From: CAYQJV01 sp964417925
GTDB taxonomy: Bacteria; Hydrothermota; Tepidihabitantia; B3-TA06; CAYQJV01
Direction of reading: 5' to 3'
Length of the DNA: 49,325 nucleotides
Assembly: GCA_964417925.1 (NCBI GenBank)
Contig: CAYQJV010000008.1
Coordinates: 1 to 49,325, forward strand
The position numbers and the translations under genes are program-made. Under the pieces are notes generated by a model. That model saw nothing but the letters and a program-made list of their open reading frames with translations, searched no databases and had not been told where the DNA came from. Shown piece after piece: positions 49,272-49,325 of the stretch (positions are counted from its first letter, which is position 1; the number at the start of each line of letters is the position of its first letter).

Positions 49272-49325
49272 GAAGAATTTCAAAAAGATATTGGATTGGT
49301 ACCTTGAGAAAGGATAAATTTATGA
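49272..49325 (+). repeat. 54-bp repeat, copy 2
   Basis: 50 of 54 bases match 6416-6469. The frame here reads KNFKKILDWYLEKG and a stop. The window ends inside the repeat. Confidence 0.85.

Overview
The window looks like a chromosomal segment of an AT-rich, anaerobic, probably thermophilic bacterium with two membranes, perhaps an uncultured FCB-type or WOR-3/Hydrothermae-like lineage. This placement is an inference from gene content: type IX-like C-terminal secretion tails, LptB/LptC/LptA-type envelope genes, sigma-54, and a group 4 [NiFe] hydrogenase fused to an Mrp antiporter module. No rRNA or close marker gene is present to settle the taxonomy.

Region by region. (1) 1-6361: three large secreted proteins (one cut by the window start) with beta-propeller and beta-helix repeats and C-terminal sorting or FlgD-like tails; base composition is visibly more GC-rich than the rest. 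(2) 6362-6837: gene debris and a promoter. (3) 6838-about 14932: a relic of a tyrosine recombinase followed by an att-like site and four cassettes separated by attC-like sites, read here as a decayed chromosomal integron (or integrase-less attC cluster). The cassettes carry a TaqI-like methyltransferase/endonuclease pair, a DUF262/DUF1524 (GmrSD-type) nuclease, an SPPY methyltransferase/endonuclease pair and a frameshifted lipoprotein. (4) 15044-19266, minus strand: an unusual AAA+ ATPase operon with two unrecognised partners, trailing into decaying small genes including a TM2-domain protein. (5) 19362-22202: a DUF2330 protein, two small membrane proteins, and a divergent pair of promoters in front of a JAMM-protease/minimal-ligase-like pair. 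(6) 22208-29742: hslV, a SpoIID-like lipoprotein, pyrG, an LpxL-like acyltransferase, lptC-like, lptA-like, lptB, rpoN. (7) 29724-32148, minus strand: tRNA-Thr(CGU), a lipoprotein, a DUF177/YceD protein and three small proteins. (8) 32325-46766: a 17-gene operon coding for an NAD(P)H/ferredoxin-type electron-input module, a molybdopterin-oxidoreductase-like subunit, a group 4 [NiFe] hydrogenase and a complete Mrp (MnhA-G-like) cation antiporter. (9) 46858-49325: a short MscS channel, a membrane protein, a broken TauE gene, a DUF985 cupin, and a second copy of a 54-bp repeat.

How the genes work together. The hydrogenase operon would couple electron transfer to H+ reduction (or the reverse) with Na+/H+ translocation and is the energy-conserving core of the window. 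The Lpt genes, acyltransferase and sigma-54 form a classical envelope cluster. The integron-like array and the AAA+ operon are the accessory, probably defence-related, part and hold most of the broken genes.

Ten promoter-like sequences can be read by eye; nine have a TTGA[CT]-type -35 exactly 16 bp from a TATAAT-like -10, and several place the start codon only 5-12 nt after the -10, which suggests leaderless or near-leaderless transcripts.
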